Shown: piece by piece, positions 16,934-25,230 of the stretch | Layout of the letters: every line of letters begins with the position of its first letter | Numbering within the stretch: position 1 is the stretch's first letter | Notes under the pieces: generated by a model | Database searches by the model: none | What the model was told of the DNA's origin: nothing | What the model saw: only the letters and a program-made list of their open reading frames with translations | Translations under genes and position numbers: made by a program | Assembly (NCBI RefSeq): GCF_900290235.1 | Contig: NZ_OLMK01000034.1 | Coordinates: 124,001-188,000 of the forward strand | Direction of reading: 5' to 3' | Length of the DNA stretch: 64,000 bases | DNA from: Streptomyces sp. MA5143a | Lineage (GTDB): Bacteria; Actinomycetota; Actinomycetes; Streptomycetales; Streptomycetaceae

Positions 16934-17392
16934 TCACTCGCCGGGCCTGATGCGGCCACGCCAGGCTCCGGACTCGCCGCCGCGCTTCTCCATGTACTCC
17001 TTGAAGCGCCGCATGTCGCCCTTCACACGACGGTCGATCATGCCCAGCATGTCGCCCGCCTTCTCGATGCCGCTGGCCTCGATGTCCATGACGAGCTCCA
17101 CCCGGGTGTGCGTGTCGTCCAGACGTTCGAAGTGGACCGTGCCCTTCTGCTTGGTGTCACCCGTGGTCGTACGCCAGGTGATCCGCTCGTCCGGAAGCTG
17201 GTCGACGATCTCGGTGTCGAACTCGCGCTTCACCCCGCCGACCTTGGTCGTCCAGTGGTTGTGGCGGTCGTCGATCTGACGGACCTCCTCGACCCCTTCC
17301 ATGAACTGCGGGAACTCCTCGAACTGGGTCCACTGGTTGTAAGCGGTGTGGACGGGGACCTCGACTTCCACCGCTTCCTTGACCGTGCTCAT
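16934..17392 (-). CDS. SRPBCC (START-like) polyketide cyclase/dehydrase family protein
   Basis: The 152-aa protein begins MSTVKEAVEVEVPVHTAYNQWTQFEEFPQFMEGVEEV, the standard opening of the Streptomyces cyclase/dehydrase-like SRPBCC proteins. RTTTGDTKQKGTVHFE and RVELVMDIEASG complete the helix-grip fold. These proteins bind hydrophobic ligands in a cavity, but for this group no reaction is established; a polyketide role should not be inferred because no polyketide genes are nearby. GAGGAGG precedes ATG 17392. Confidence 0.85.
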   Translation of the reverse strand: MSTVKEAVEVEVPVHTAYNQWTQFEEFPQFMEGVEEVRQIDDRHNHWTTKVGGVKREFDTEIVDQLPDERITWRTTTGDTKQKGTVHFERLDDTHTRVELVMDIEASGIEKAGDMLGMIDRRVKGDMRRFKEYMEKRGGESGAWRGRIRPGE

Positions 17393-17780
17393 CTGAGACC
17401 TCCTCGATGCGGTTCTCACCCCGACCTGACCGTCACGGACCAGGGCCGGGGCCTCTGCACGGCGACCGGGTACCCGTGGATCACTCGCCTACGACCGATG
17501 CCGCGCTCGGATCTCGTCCGGGACGGTCGCGACAGCGCCGTCCGGGGTCCCGTCACCGGGGGCGGTCGGCAAAAAGGTCACGTCGTCACGGTTGCGAACG
17601 CCGGATTTGGCGTGAAAATGGCCCCGCGCGATGTGTCTGCTCGTGACGAGGTCGGTCTCCCCCGGTGGGACAGCGCACTCCGCTGGCAGGGGTCCAGTGG
17701 ACGCCGGGGCATCGGCGGCGGTGGCCGCCGGTGGCAGGACCGATCCGCTGGTCGCCGACGCGGACGGGAAGGCGGCAGCC
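17393..17780. other. Intergenic region between SRPBCC and WhiB genes
   Basis: These 388 bases carry the divergent promoters of the SRPBCC and WhiB-like genes. No coding frame is convincing. A perfect 10-bp palindrome, CGGGTACCCG, lies at 17467-17476, and a short hairpin-like CGCC-GGATTT-GGCG lies at about 17600-17613. I could not assign a sigma-factor class. Confidence 0.35.
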
Positions 17781-18050
17781 ATGGACTGGTGGCGGGACGC
17801 GGCATGTGCCCATGAGGACCCCGAACTGTTCTTCCCCGTGGCCGTCACCGGGGCCGCCCTGCGGGATCAGCAGGCCAGGGCGAAGGCGATCTGCCGACGC
17901 TGCCCGGTGATCCACCCCTGTCTGACGTGGGCGCTCCAGGCGACCGGCGCACAGGGGGTGTGGGGCGGTACCTGCGAGGAGGAACGGCGCGGGCTGCTCC
18001 GGGGCCGGGCCCAGGGAGAATCGGCGCTCGGCGTCACGGGCTCGGCGTAG
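17781..18050 (+). CDS. WhiB-like (Wbl) iron-sulfur transcription factor
   Basis: The 89-aa protein has the four conserved Wbl cysteines: Cys9, Cys38, Cys41 and Cys47 (C-x2-C-x5-C), which bind a [4Fe-4S] cluster. The beta-turn GVWGG motif (residues about 57-61) and a basic end (EERRGLLRGR) follow, as expected for a sigma-factor-partnering redox-sensitive regulator. ATG 17781 is preceded by GGAAGG at 17767-17772. It is small, close to WblA/WblE size, but I do not assign a specific paralogue. It stands alone between the SRPBCC gene and the broken phosphatase. Confidence 0.9.
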   Translation: MDWWRDAACAHEDPELFFPVAVTGAALRDQQARAKAICRRCPVIHPCLTWALQATGAQGVWGGTCEEERRGLLRGRAQGESALGVTGSA

Positions 18051-18112
18051 GCTGGCCTTAACAGCCGTACGGGCTTCTCGTCTTCGTCAGCCGTCAGCCG
18101 TTCCTGACCACC

Positions 18113-19360
18113 GTGAACGAACGAGGTCGACGGGCGGAACCGGGCAGTCCCCTTTCGACGGGGCTTGGTGTGGCGGTGTACGAAGACCCGGCGCGCATGC
18201 TGGTGGCGCTCACCCGGGCCAGCCATCTGACGACGTTCGAAGGCATATCCCTCCTTGTCGCGACGCACGCGGAGCGTGCCGGACTCGGCCGGACCAGTAT
18301 CTTTCTGGCCGATCTTCAGCAGGACGTCCTGCGGGAGGTGACCGGCCGCGGCATCGACGCCGGAGACGGCGGGGAGGAACTCCGCGTCGACGCCACTCTC
18401 GCGGGCCGGGCCTTCCAGAAGGGCCTGGGCGGCGCGGTGACCGACGGACGCGGGCGGCACTGGATCCCGGTGGTGGACGGCACCGAACGCCTCGGGGTGC
18501 TCCGCGTCGACGTCACCGCCGCCGACCCGGACCGGGAGGCGATGCAGGACCTCGCGTCCCTGCTGGGGCTGATGCTGGTGTCCAAGCGCAGCTACAGCGA
18601 CTCCTACGCCCGCCTCACCCGCACCCGGCGGATGAGCCCCTCCGCGGAGATGCAGTGGACCCTGATGCCGCCGCAGACGTTCTCCGACGGCAGGGTGACG
18701 ATCGCGGCCGCGATGGAACCGGCGTACGAGACCGCCGGGGACGCCTTCGACTACGCCCTGGCCGCGGACGTCGCCCATCTGGCCATCTTCGACGCCATGG
18801 GCCACGACACGGCCGCGGGGCTCACCGCGAACCTGGCCATCGCCACCTGCCGAAGCCACCGCCGCCGGGGAGCGGGGCTGCCCGAGGCGGGCAGCGCGAT
18901 CGAGGCGGCGCTCCTCGAACAGTTCCGGCACAGCCGCTACGCCACCGGCATCCTCGCCGACCTCGACCTCACGACCGGGTACCTGAGCTGGGTCAACTAC
19001 GGGCACCCCCTGCCCGTGCTCATCCGGGGCGGCCGTTGGGTCACCACCCTGGACTGACCGCCCACCCACCCCCTCGGCACCGACCTGGGCCTGTCCGCCA
19101 CGGTCTGCCGGGAGCAGCTGGAACCGGGCGACCGGCTGCTGTTCCACACCGACGGCGTCACCGAGGCGCGCGACACCGGCGGGCAGCAGTTCGGCCGCGA
19201 CCGCTTCGTCGACTTCGTCGTCCGCCACCACGCGGACGGTGTCCCCCTGCCCGAGACACTGCGCCGACTGGTCCACGCGGTCCTCGACTACCACGACGGA
19301 TTCCTGGCCGACGACGCCACCGTCCTGTGCTGCGAATGGCACGGCAGCACGCCGCAGTGA
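18113..19360 (+). pseudogene. GAF-SpoIIE (PP2C-type) protein phosphatase interrupted by an in-frame TGA
   Basis: The frame opening at GTG 18113 encodes a GAF-like N-terminal region (about 1-160) and the start of a SpoIIE/PPM phosphatase domain (MQWTLMPPQTF, AGDAFDYALAADVAHLAIFDAMGHDTAAG with metal-binding Asp residues). TGA at 19055-19057 (codon 315) stops it after RWVTTLD. The same frame continues without change through PPTHPLGTDLG, GDRLLFHTDGVTEARD and DDATVLCCEWHG to a stop at 19360, which is the intact rest of the domain. The last segment has the catalytic DGVTEA and DDAT motifs, so the short product should be inactive. A point nonsense mutation, a sequencing error or UGA readthrough are the options. 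The start has no clear ribosome site. Confidence 0.8.
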
Positions 19361-19379
19361 CGTGATCCGCGGAGCGTCG

Positions 19380-20414
19380 TCAGTCCCGGTGCCGGCGGGG
19401 CCCGTGCCGGTGGCTCCGGCCCGCCGCCCCGGCTCCGCTGTGCCGCCGGTCGGTCGCCTGTCCGTCAGCCGCCCCTCCGGCCGCCGCCTGCGCGTCCTCC
19501 GCCCGGCTGTTCGCCGTCGGGTCCGTGCCGTCCTGCTGACGCAGGCGTATCTCGACGTGGCCGTCGGTGATCCGGGTGTCGAAGGCGGGCTGCGGCGCGG
19601 TGGCGGGGCCGCGTACGTTCCAGCCGTCCGAGAGGCGGAAGACGCTGCCGTGCCAGGGGCACTGGACGCATCCGTCCGCGACGGTGCCCTCGGACAGCGG
19701 GCCCGCGAGGTGGCTGCACCGCTCGGCCAGCGCGTGGAGCGTGCCGCCGATCTCACGCACGACCAGGACCGGCACGTCGTCCACGGCGCGCCGTACGGCC
19801 CGGCCGACCGGGAACTCGTCGACGGTGCCGATCCTGCGCCAGCCCTGCGACACGACGTGCGGGACCTCCTCGGCATGGTTGGCTCCGGACGCCTGGCGGT
19901 AGGCGAGGTGGCCGCCGAGCATGCCGCCGGCGCCGACCGCCGCCAGCCCCAGGAAACCGTAGGCGCGGCCGGCGAGCGTACGGCCCCGGGCGCGTGAGAC
20001 GAGCGAGGCGGTGTAGAGGCCGACCGCCGCCACGTTGGCCGCGGCGTGCACGAGGCCGACGCGCTGCTGCTGGCGGTGGAGTTCCGCCCAGTCGACGGCG
20101 CCGGCCAGGGCCGCCGGAGCGGCGGCCGCCAGCCCGACACCGACGAGGAGGCCGGCCTCGCGGGAACGGCCGGGGCGCAGATCCAGGACGGCGGCGGAGA
20201 GCCAGCTGCCGATCGGCACCTGGACCATCAGCGGATGGACCGGGTGCCCCAGCCAGCGGCCGTGCAGCACGTCCCGGCCGCGCCCCAGCGGCAGGGACCG
20301 CACCCGCTCGCGGAGCACGCCGATCACCGCGTCACCCCGTGGCTCCCGCTCCAGCCGGTCCAGCAGCCCGAGGACCCTGTTCTGCGCCGTCCGACGACGT
20401 GATGGTGCGCTCAT
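19380..20414 (-). CDS. DUF2231-type membrane protein fused to a Rieske [2Fe-2S] domain
   Basis: The 344-aa protein has an N-terminal region with four hydrophobic helices (about residues 65-195; GHPVHPLMVQVPIGSWLSAAVLDL is the DUF2231 opening) and a C-terminal Rieske domain (about 215-305) with both ligand pairs, CSHLAG (Cys-x-His) and CPWHG (Cys-x2-His). It is probably a membrane-bound electron-transfer protein; partner unknown. The tail beyond residue 310 is low-complexity, rich in Ala/Gly/His/Arg. ATG 20414 was chosen over upstream frame extension because the conserved part begins here; the ribosome site is weak. Confidence 0.85.
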   Translation of the reverse strand: MSAPSRRRTAQNRVLGLLDRLEREPRGDAVIGVLRERVRSLPLGRGRDVLHGRWLGHPVHPLMVQVPIGSWLSAAVLDLRPGRSREAGLLVGVGLAAAAPAALAGAVDWAELHRQQQRVGLVHAAANVAAVGLYTASLVSRARGRTLAGRAYGFLGLAAVGAGGMLGGHLAYRQASGANHAEEVPHVVSQGWRRIGTVDEFPVGRAVRRAVDDVPVLVVREIGGTLHALAERCSHLAGPLSEGTVADGCVQCPWHGSVFRLSDGWNVRGPATAPQPAFDTRITDGHVEIRLRQQDGTDPTANSRAEDAQAAAGGAADGQATDRRHSGAGAAGRSHRHGPRRHRD

Positions 20415-20585
20415 GACCTGCGGGTCCCCGCCGCTGACGACGGCAAACAGCCGGCCCGGTGCCGGACCGGTAACCGGGCCGACAGCGCACCCGATCGCGA
20501 CATGCACCATTCACCCGATTGGATAGCTTTGTGAAATATGTAATAGTTATGCCTGCGAGACCTCTACCCGAGGGAGTACGGCCGC

Positions 20586-20744
20586 ATGATCCACGGAGCC
20601 CACCCGAACGCTCCTGTCTCAACCCGCCACGTGAACATCGCCCGCGCCCGTGACTGCGACAACTGTCGCGGCTGGGGAAGCGTCGTCGACCAAGGACGAT
20701 TCGAACTCTGCCCTGCCTGCCAGAGCCCGGCGCGGACCCCGTGA
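20586..20744 (+). CDS. Small zinc-ribbon-like protein (52 aa)
   Basis: A short frame starting at ATG 20586, with GGGAG about ten bases upstream, encodes 52 residues containing CDNC (about 29-32) and CPAC (about 44-47), a treble CxxC/CxxC arrangement typical of small zinc ribbons. Third-position GC is high. Its TGA overlaps the GTG of the next gene (GTGA at 20741-20744), indicating translational coupling. I do not recognise a named family; the function is unknown, but nucleic-acid or protein binding through zinc is a reasonable guess. Confidence 0.65.
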   Translation: MIHGAHPNAPVSTRHVNIARARDCDNCRGWGSVVDQGRFELCPACQSPARTP

Positions 20745-21028
20745 GGACATCCAGCGCTCCGCAGCGCGCCGAGGGCGGCGGTACCGCCGTCTGGGAATCC
20801 CGGCTCGCCCGGCGCCGCGGACTCATCACCGTCCATCCGCCCGGAGCGACCGCCGCCCATCACGCCAGGGCAGACGAGACCGCCGTCGCCCGGTTGCGCA
20901 GGCTCAACGCGATCGCCGCGACCGCGTTCGTCCTCGGCGGAGCGCTCTTCGCCGTGGGTGCCGCTGTCTCCCGGTTAGGCTCCGGCGACGCCACCACCTG
21001 CGCGTCGATCTGCTGTGGGGCGTGGTGA
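20741..21028 (+). CDS. Small single-span membrane protein, probably 3'-truncated by an IS remnant
   Basis: The 95-aa frame starts at GTG 20741 overlapping the preceding stop. It has a basic N-terminal half and one strong membrane segment (AIAATAFVLGGALFAVGAAVS, about 57-77), reminiscent of one half of a YrhK-type two-helix domain. The last dozen residues (GDATTCASICCGAW) overlap the beginning of an IS5-type transposase remnant read in another frame, so the natural C-terminus was probably replaced. Coupling to the zinc-ribbon gene suggests joint function; what that is cannot be told. Confidence 0.6.
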   Translation: MRTSSAPQRAEGGGTAVWESRLARRRGLITVHPPGATAAHHARADETAVARLRRLNAIAATAFVLGGALFAVGAAVSRLGSGDATTCASICCGAW

Positions 21029-21110
21029 TCTGACGAATGGACAGTGGGCCCGGCTTGAGCCGTTGTTGCCGCAGGGCTCAAGCCGGGCCGTCCGCCGGCT
21101 GTCCAGGCCA
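21018..21110 (+). mobile_element. Remnant of an IS5-type transposase N-terminus
   Basis: From 21018 one frame reads RGDLTNGQWARLEPLLPQG, and after a frame change at about 21075 it continues LKPGRPPAVQAIG. Together these match the typical opening of IS5-type transposases of Streptomyces (LTDxQWARLEPLLP...KxGRPP). Only about 30 residues survive, with a frameshift and no catalytic region, so it is a dead fragment. It abuts the small membrane-protein gene and may have truncated it. Confidence 0.65.
21047..21089. terminator. Perfect 15-bp hairpin inside the IS remnant
   Basis: GGCCCGGCTTGAGCC (21047-21061) is the exact reverse complement of GGCTCAAGCCGGGCC (21075-21089), with a 13-base loop. It lies between the convergent small membrane gene and HxlR gene and can act as a terminator for both. 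Its arms encode the LEP and KPG parts of the transposase fragment. Confidence 0.65.
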
Positions 21111-21130
21111 TCGGGGCGGGGCGCCCCTTC

Positions 21131-21529
21131 TCAGCCGACCTCGGGCGACCGCTCCGCCGCGGCGTCATAGGCGGCGCGGGCCTCGGCGACGGAGGACCGG
21201 TGCCGCTCGGCCCAGCCCACCAGTTCGATCAGCGAGGCGTGGAGCTCCCGGGCCATGGGGGTGAGGTCGTACTCGACCTTGGGCGGCACGGTCGGGTGGA
21301 CGGTGCGGGTGAGCAGTCCGTCCCGCTCGAGTCTGCGCAGAGTGAGGGTGAGCATCCGCCGGCTGATCCCGTGGATGGCTCGTTCGAGCTCGGTGAAGCG
21401 GACCGGGCCGTGGGCGGCCGCGGTCAGGATCCCGATGCTCCACTTGCCCGCCACTCGGTCGAGCACCTCGGTGACCGGACAGGCTTCGGTCTTCACCGCT
21501 TCCGCACCACGGATGTGACTGCGTGACAT
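21131..21529 (-). CDS. HxlR family transcriptional regulator
   Basis: The 132-aa protein has the family signature: CPVTEVLDRVAGKWSIGILTAAAHGPVRFTELERAIHGISRRMLTLTLRRLERDGLLTR, a winged helix with the conserved N-terminal Cys (residue 17) that serves redox sensing in several HxlR proteins. GGAAGGAGG lies eight bases before ATG 21529. It is divergent from an NADPH:quinone-reductase-like gene, a common pair in which HxlR responds to electrophiles or quinones and controls the reductase. ACAGCA and TGCTGT (21551-21556, 21574-21579) in the gap could form its site. Confidence 0.88.
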   Translation of the reverse strand: MSRSHIRGAEAVKTEACPVTEVLDRVAGKWSIGILTAAAHGPVRFTELERAIHGISRRMLTLTLRRLERDGLLTRTVHPTVPPKVEYDLTPMARELHASLIELVGWAERHRSSVAEARAAYDAAAERSPEVG

Positions 21530-21606
21530 GAATGTGCCTCCTTCCGCCGCACAGCAAGGTTACGGATGATGACTGCTGTTACACATCGTGCACCAAGGGG
21601 GAAGAC

Positions 21607-22560
21607 ATGCCTGTCCGTGCTCTCGTCGTCGATCCGTCCGCACCCGCCGCCGTCCGCCTCGCCGAGGTGCCCGACCCTGTGGCCGGGCCGGGCCAGGTCC
21701 TGGTGGACGTCTCCCACGCTTCCCTGAACTACGGCGACCTCAACGACGCCCGCTCCGGTCGAGTCCCGGTCGGTGCGGTCCTCGGTTCGGACGCCGCCGG
21801 GGTGGTGGTGCAGGCCGCCGCCGACGGAACCGGCCCGGCGGTGGGCACCCGCGTGGTCGCCTTGACCTCGGGGGCGTTCGCCGAGCGCGTGGCGATCGAT
21901 ACGGGCGCGCTCGCCGAGGTGCCCCAGGGCTTGGATCTGGCGGATGCGGTCGCTCTGCCGGTCGCCGGACTCGCGGCGCTCCGTTCGCTGCGCGCCGCCG
22001 GACTCGGGCCGGGCACAAGGGTGTTGATCACCGGGGCCTCCGGTGGGGTGGGCCGGTTCGCCGTCCAGTTGGCGGCGCGGGCCGGCGCCCACGTGATCGC
22101 GTCCGTGGGTTCACCGGCCCGTGGGGAGGGACTGGTCGAGGCCGGCGCCGACGAGGTGCTGATCGGCTTGGAGGGACTCGACCGACTGGTCGACGTGGTC
22201 ATCGACAGCGTCGGCGGCCCCCAACTGGTCGCGGCATGGAACCTGCTCGCTCCGGGGGGCAGCGTGCAGAGCGTCGGCTGGACCTCCGGTGAGCCCGCGG
22301 TCTTTCCTCCGTATGCGACCGTCGGCCCGTCCAAGTCGCTGACGTCCTTCGTCATCGAGGGCGACACGGGCCCGGACCTGGCCGCCCTCACCGAGCTCGC
22401 CGCCGAGGGAGCCGTCACCGTCGAGATCGGCTGGCAGGGGCCCTGGGACCGCTTCGCCGACGCCGCCGAGGCCCTGCGCGGGCGCCGGGTCGCGGGGAAG
22501 GCGGTCCTGCGGGTGTCACGCGGTGAGCCGGACGCACCGACGCTCGTCCCGCAGGACTAG
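21607..22560 (+). CDS. Zinc-free MDR family NADPH:quinone oxidoreductase
   Basis: The 317-aa protein is a medium-chain dehydrogenase/reductase. The N-terminal GroES-like domain contains NYGDLNDARSGRVPVGAVLGSDAAGVV, and the Rossmann motif is VLITGASGGVGRFAVQLAARAGAHV. Structural and catalytic zinc ligands are absent, as in quinone oxidoreductases, so NADPH reduction of quinones or enones is likely. ATG 21607 follows GGGGAAG. Divergence from HxlR suggests induction by quinones or electrophilic stress. A palindromic element begins at its stop codon. Confidence 0.87.
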   Translation: MPVRALVVDPSAPAAVRLAEVPDPVAGPGQVLVDVSHASLNYGDLNDARSGRVPVGAVLGSDAAGVVVQAAADGTGPAVGTRVVALTSGAFAERVAIDTGALAEVPQGLDLADAVALPVAGLAALRSLRAAGLGPGTRVLITGASGGVGRFAVQLAARAGAHVIASVGSPARGEGLVEAGADEVLIGLEGLDRLVDVVIDSVGGPQLVAAWNLLAPGGSVQSVGWTSGEPAVFPPYATVGPSKSLTSFVIEGDTGPDLAALTELAAEGAVTVEIGWQGPWDRFADAAEALRGRRVAGKAVLRVSRGEPDAPTLVPQD

Positions 22561-22640
22561 GGTCTGTCGTTTGGATCATGCGGACTTCGGGCTACGGGCA
22601 CCAAGCCCCGCGGCCCAGGCGTGATCCAAACGACAGGCCC
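22560..22640. repeat. 81-bp MITE-like palindromic element
   Basis: A 19-base left end (22560-22578, GGGTCTGTCGTTTGGATCA) and a right end (22622-22640, TGATCCAAACGACAGGCCC) are inverted copies with one mismatch, around a 43-base core. The left end includes the last base of the reductase stop codon. No transposase frame is inside and no clear target duplication is visible. It could be a small non-autonomous IS derivative now acting as terminator between convergent genes. Confidence 0.6.
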
Positions 22641-22668
22641 CAGGTGGAGTCCTGGACCGGCGAAGCCC

Positions 22669-24309
22669 CTACGCGTTCAGTGCCGCCAGCACCACCGACT
22701 TGGCCTCCTCCTGGATCCGGGTCAGGTGGTCGGGGCCGTGGAAGGACTCGGCGTAGATCTTGTAGACGTCCTCCGTGCCGGAGGGGCGGGCCGCGAACCA
22801 GGCGTTGGCGGTGGCGACCTTGATGCCGCCGAGTGCGGCGCCGTTGCCGGGCGCCTCGGTGAGGACCGCGGTGACCGGTTCACCGGCGAGGGTGTCGGCG
22901 GTGACCTGGCGCGGGGAGAGCTTGGCGAGCAGGGCCTTCTCCTCGCGGGTGGCCGGGGCGTCCACACGCGCGTATGCGGGAGCGCCGAACCGCTCGGTGA
23001 GCCCCGCGTAGTGCTGCGACGGGGTCCTTCCCGTGACCGCCGTGATCTCGGAGGCGAGCAGCGCCAGGATGATGCCGTCCTTGTCGGTGGTCCACACCGA
23101 GCCGTCGCGGCGCAGGAACGACGCGCCCGCCGACTCCTCGCCGCCGAAGCCGAGCGTGCCGTCGGACAGGCCGTCCACGAACCACTTGAAGCCGACGGGC
23201 ACTTCGACCAGTTCCCGGCCGACGTCCGCCGCGACCCGGTCGATCATGCTGGACGACACGAGGGTCTTGCCGATCCCGGCGCCGGCCGGCCACTGCTCCC
23301 GGTGCGAGAAGAGGTAGGAGATCGCCACGGCCAGATAGTGGTTGGGGTTCATCAGGCCGCCGTCCGGGGTGACGATGCCGTGCCGGTCGGCGTCGGCGTC
23401 GTTGCCCGTGGCGATGTCGAAACGGTCGCGCCGCTCGATGAGCGAGGCCATGGCGTACGGCGAGGAGCAGTCCATGCGGATCTTGCCGTCCCAGTCCAGC
23501 GTCATGAAGCGCCAGGTGGGGTCGGTGAGCGGGTTCACCACCGTCAGGTCGAGCCGGTGCTGTTCGGCGATCCGGCCCCAGTAGGCGACGGAGGCACCGC
23601 CCAGCGGATCGGCACCGATGCGCACACCGGCTGAGCGGATCGCGTCCAGGTCCAGCACGGCGGGCAGATCGGCGACGTAGGTGCCGAGGAAGTCGTAGCG
23701 ACTCGTGCCGGGGGCCGCGAGGGCGCGGGTGTACGGGATGCGCCGTACGTCCTTCAGGCCGCCGGTGATGATCTCGTTGGCGCGGTCCTGGATCCAGGAG
23801 GTCGCCTCGGAACCGGCGGGGCCGCCGCTCGGCGGGTTGTACTTGAAGCCGCCGTCGGCGGGCGGGTTGTGCGAGGGCGTGACCACCACGCCGTCGGCGA
23901 GGGCCGAGGTACGGCCACGGTTGTGGGTGAGGATGGCGTGCGAGACCGCCGGGGTGGGCGTGTAGCCGTCGGCCTGGTCGATGAGGACGGTGACGTCGTT
24001 GGCGGCGAACACCTCCAGCGCCGTGATCCGCGCCGGCTCGGACAGGGCGTGCGTGTCGGCCCCGAGGAAGAGGGGGCCGTCGGTGCCCTGGGCGGCGCGG
24101 TACTCGCAGATGGCCTGGCTGGTGGCGGCGATGTGGTCCTCGTTGAACGCCGCCGCGAGGGACGAGCCGCGGTGGCCCGAGGTGCCGAACGCCACCCGCT
24201 GCCCGGGCTCGGCCGGGTCGGGGTGCAGCGCGTAGTACGCCGTGACCAGGCGGGCCACATCGACGAGGTCGTCGGGCCCGGCGACCTGCCCCGCTCGCGC
24301 GTCCTGCAT
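22669..24309 (-). CDS. pgm: Alpha-D-phosphohexomutase: phosphoglucomutase
   Basis: The 546-aa length and sequence match bacterial alpha-D-glucose phosphate-specific phosphoglucomutase, which interconverts glucose-1- and glucose-6-phosphate. FGTSGHRGSS is near the N-terminus, the active phosphoserine is in VVTPSHNPPADGG, the metal loop is GNDADADRHG, the sugar-binding loop is GGEESAGAS, and the phosphate-binding end is ARPSGTEDVYKIYAES. ATG 24309 has GGAGGAG upstream. It is monocistronic and cytosolic, linking glycogen/trehalose metabolism with glycolysis. Confidence 0.95.
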   Translation of the reverse strand: MQDARAGQVAGPDDLVDVARLVTAYYALHPDPAEPGQRVAFGTSGHRGSSLAAAFNEDHIAATSQAICEYRAAQGTDGPLFLGADTHALSEPARITALEVFAANDVTVLIDQADGYTPTPAVSHAILTHNRGRTSALADGVVVTPSHNPPADGGFKYNPPSGGPAGSEATSWIQDRANEIITGGLKDVRRIPYTRALAAPGTSRYDFLGTYVADLPAVLDLDAIRSAGVRIGADPLGGASVAYWGRIAEQHRLDLTVVNPLTDPTWRFMTLDWDGKIRMDCSSPYAMASLIERRDRFDIATGNDADADRHGIVTPDGGLMNPNHYLAVAISYLFSHREQWPAGAGIGKTLVSSSMIDRVAADVGRELVEVPVGFKWFVDGLSDGTLGFGGEESAGASFLRRDGSVWTTDKDGIILALLASEITAVTGRTPSQHYAGLTERFGAPAYARVDAPATREEKALLAKLSPRQVTADTLAGEPVTAVLTEAPGNGAALGGIKVATANAWFAARPSGTEDVYKIYAESFHGPDHLTRIQEEAKSVVLAALNA

Positions 24310-24464
24310 TTCCCGCTCCTCCGCAAGGGTCGACCGTTGGGTACGGCCCTCATTCTCCCCTGCCGGACCCGTCGGGACGCGCACCGGGCGGACGTTGTGG
24401 CGGACGTTGTGGCGCACGTCCCACGAGTGCGACGATGCGGGTCGGCCACCGAAGGGACACCCAC

Positions 24465-25112
24465 GTGACGCAGGAGCGCCAACGGCCGCCCGCCGCCGTG
24501 CTGTTCGACGCCCTGGGCGCCGACTACGAGAGGGCGTTCGCCCATGCCCCCGCGCATCTGGCGGCGTTGGAGTGGCTCGTCGAGCGGCTGCCTCCCGGCG
24601 CGCGGACGCTGGACGTGGGCAGCGGCACCGGGCGGCCCACCGCTGCGACGCTGGTGAAGGCGGGGCACGCGGTGCTGGGGGTCGACGCCTCCCCCGTCAT
24701 GGTGGAACTCGCCCGACGCCAGGTCCCCGAGGCCGAGTTCCGCCACGCGGACGTCCGTGAACTCCCGCTGGAGGCGGACTCGTTCGACGGGGTGTGCGTG
24801 TTCTTCTCGCTGCTGCAGATGACCCGCGCCGAGCAGTCGGCCGTGCTGCGGCGGCTGGCCCTGGCCCTGCGGCCCGGCGGTCATCTGGTGCTGGCCACCG
24901 TACCGGCGGACGTCGAGGACGTCGAGGTGGTCTTCATGGGCCAACCCGTCCGCGCGACCAGCTTCGCCGAGGAGGACGTCGTCGCCACGGTGGAGGCGGC
25001 GGGCCTGACGGTGCTGTCCCGGCACACCACCCTCTTCACCCCGGACCACCCGGGCGCCGGCCCCGAGCCGCACCTCTTCCTGCACTGCCGGCGCGAGGGG
25101 ACCGACCGCTGA
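24465..25112 (+). CDS. Class I SAM-dependent methyltransferase
   Basis: The 215-aa protein has methyltransferase motif I, TLDVGSGTGRPTAATLVKAG (about residues 48-67), the acidic residue of motif II in VLGVDASPVMV, and the post-motif ADVRELPLEADSFDGVCVFFSLLQM typical of the methyltransf_11/25 group. The substrate is unknown. GTG 24465 is preferred because GAAGGG is ten bases upstream and conserved sequence begins shortly after. It is followed by an MFS gene 118 bases downstream on the same strand. Confidence 0.85.
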   Translation: MTQERQRPPAAVLFDALGADYERAFAHAPAHLAALEWLVERLPPGARTLDVGSGTGRPTAATLVKAGHAVLGVDASPVMVELARRQVPEAEFRHADVRELPLEADSFDGVCVFFSLLQMTRAEQSAVLRRLALALRPGGHLVLATVPADVEDVEVVFMGQPVRATSFAEEDVVATVEAAGLTVLSRHTTLFTPDHPGAGPEPHLFLHCRREGTDR

Positions 25113-25230
25113 CCCGAAGGCGCGGGGTACGGGCGGCCGCCCCGGTCCGCCGAACGGCTCGCGGGGGCGGGCGGCGGGGACGGGCCGCGTCGGGGCGCGT
25201 GCGCCGTCGGGTGCGGTTACCGTCGGCGGT

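Noticed and set aside
21551..21579. ACAGCA...TGCTGT as a certain HxlR operator
   Set aside because: Arms are only six bases with a 17-base spacer; mentioned under the HxlR gene but not listed as a separate site.
22561..22640. Possible tRNA or structured RNA
   Set aside because: The fold is one long inverted repeat; there is no cloverleaf or TTCGA-type loop, so a MITE-like element fits better.
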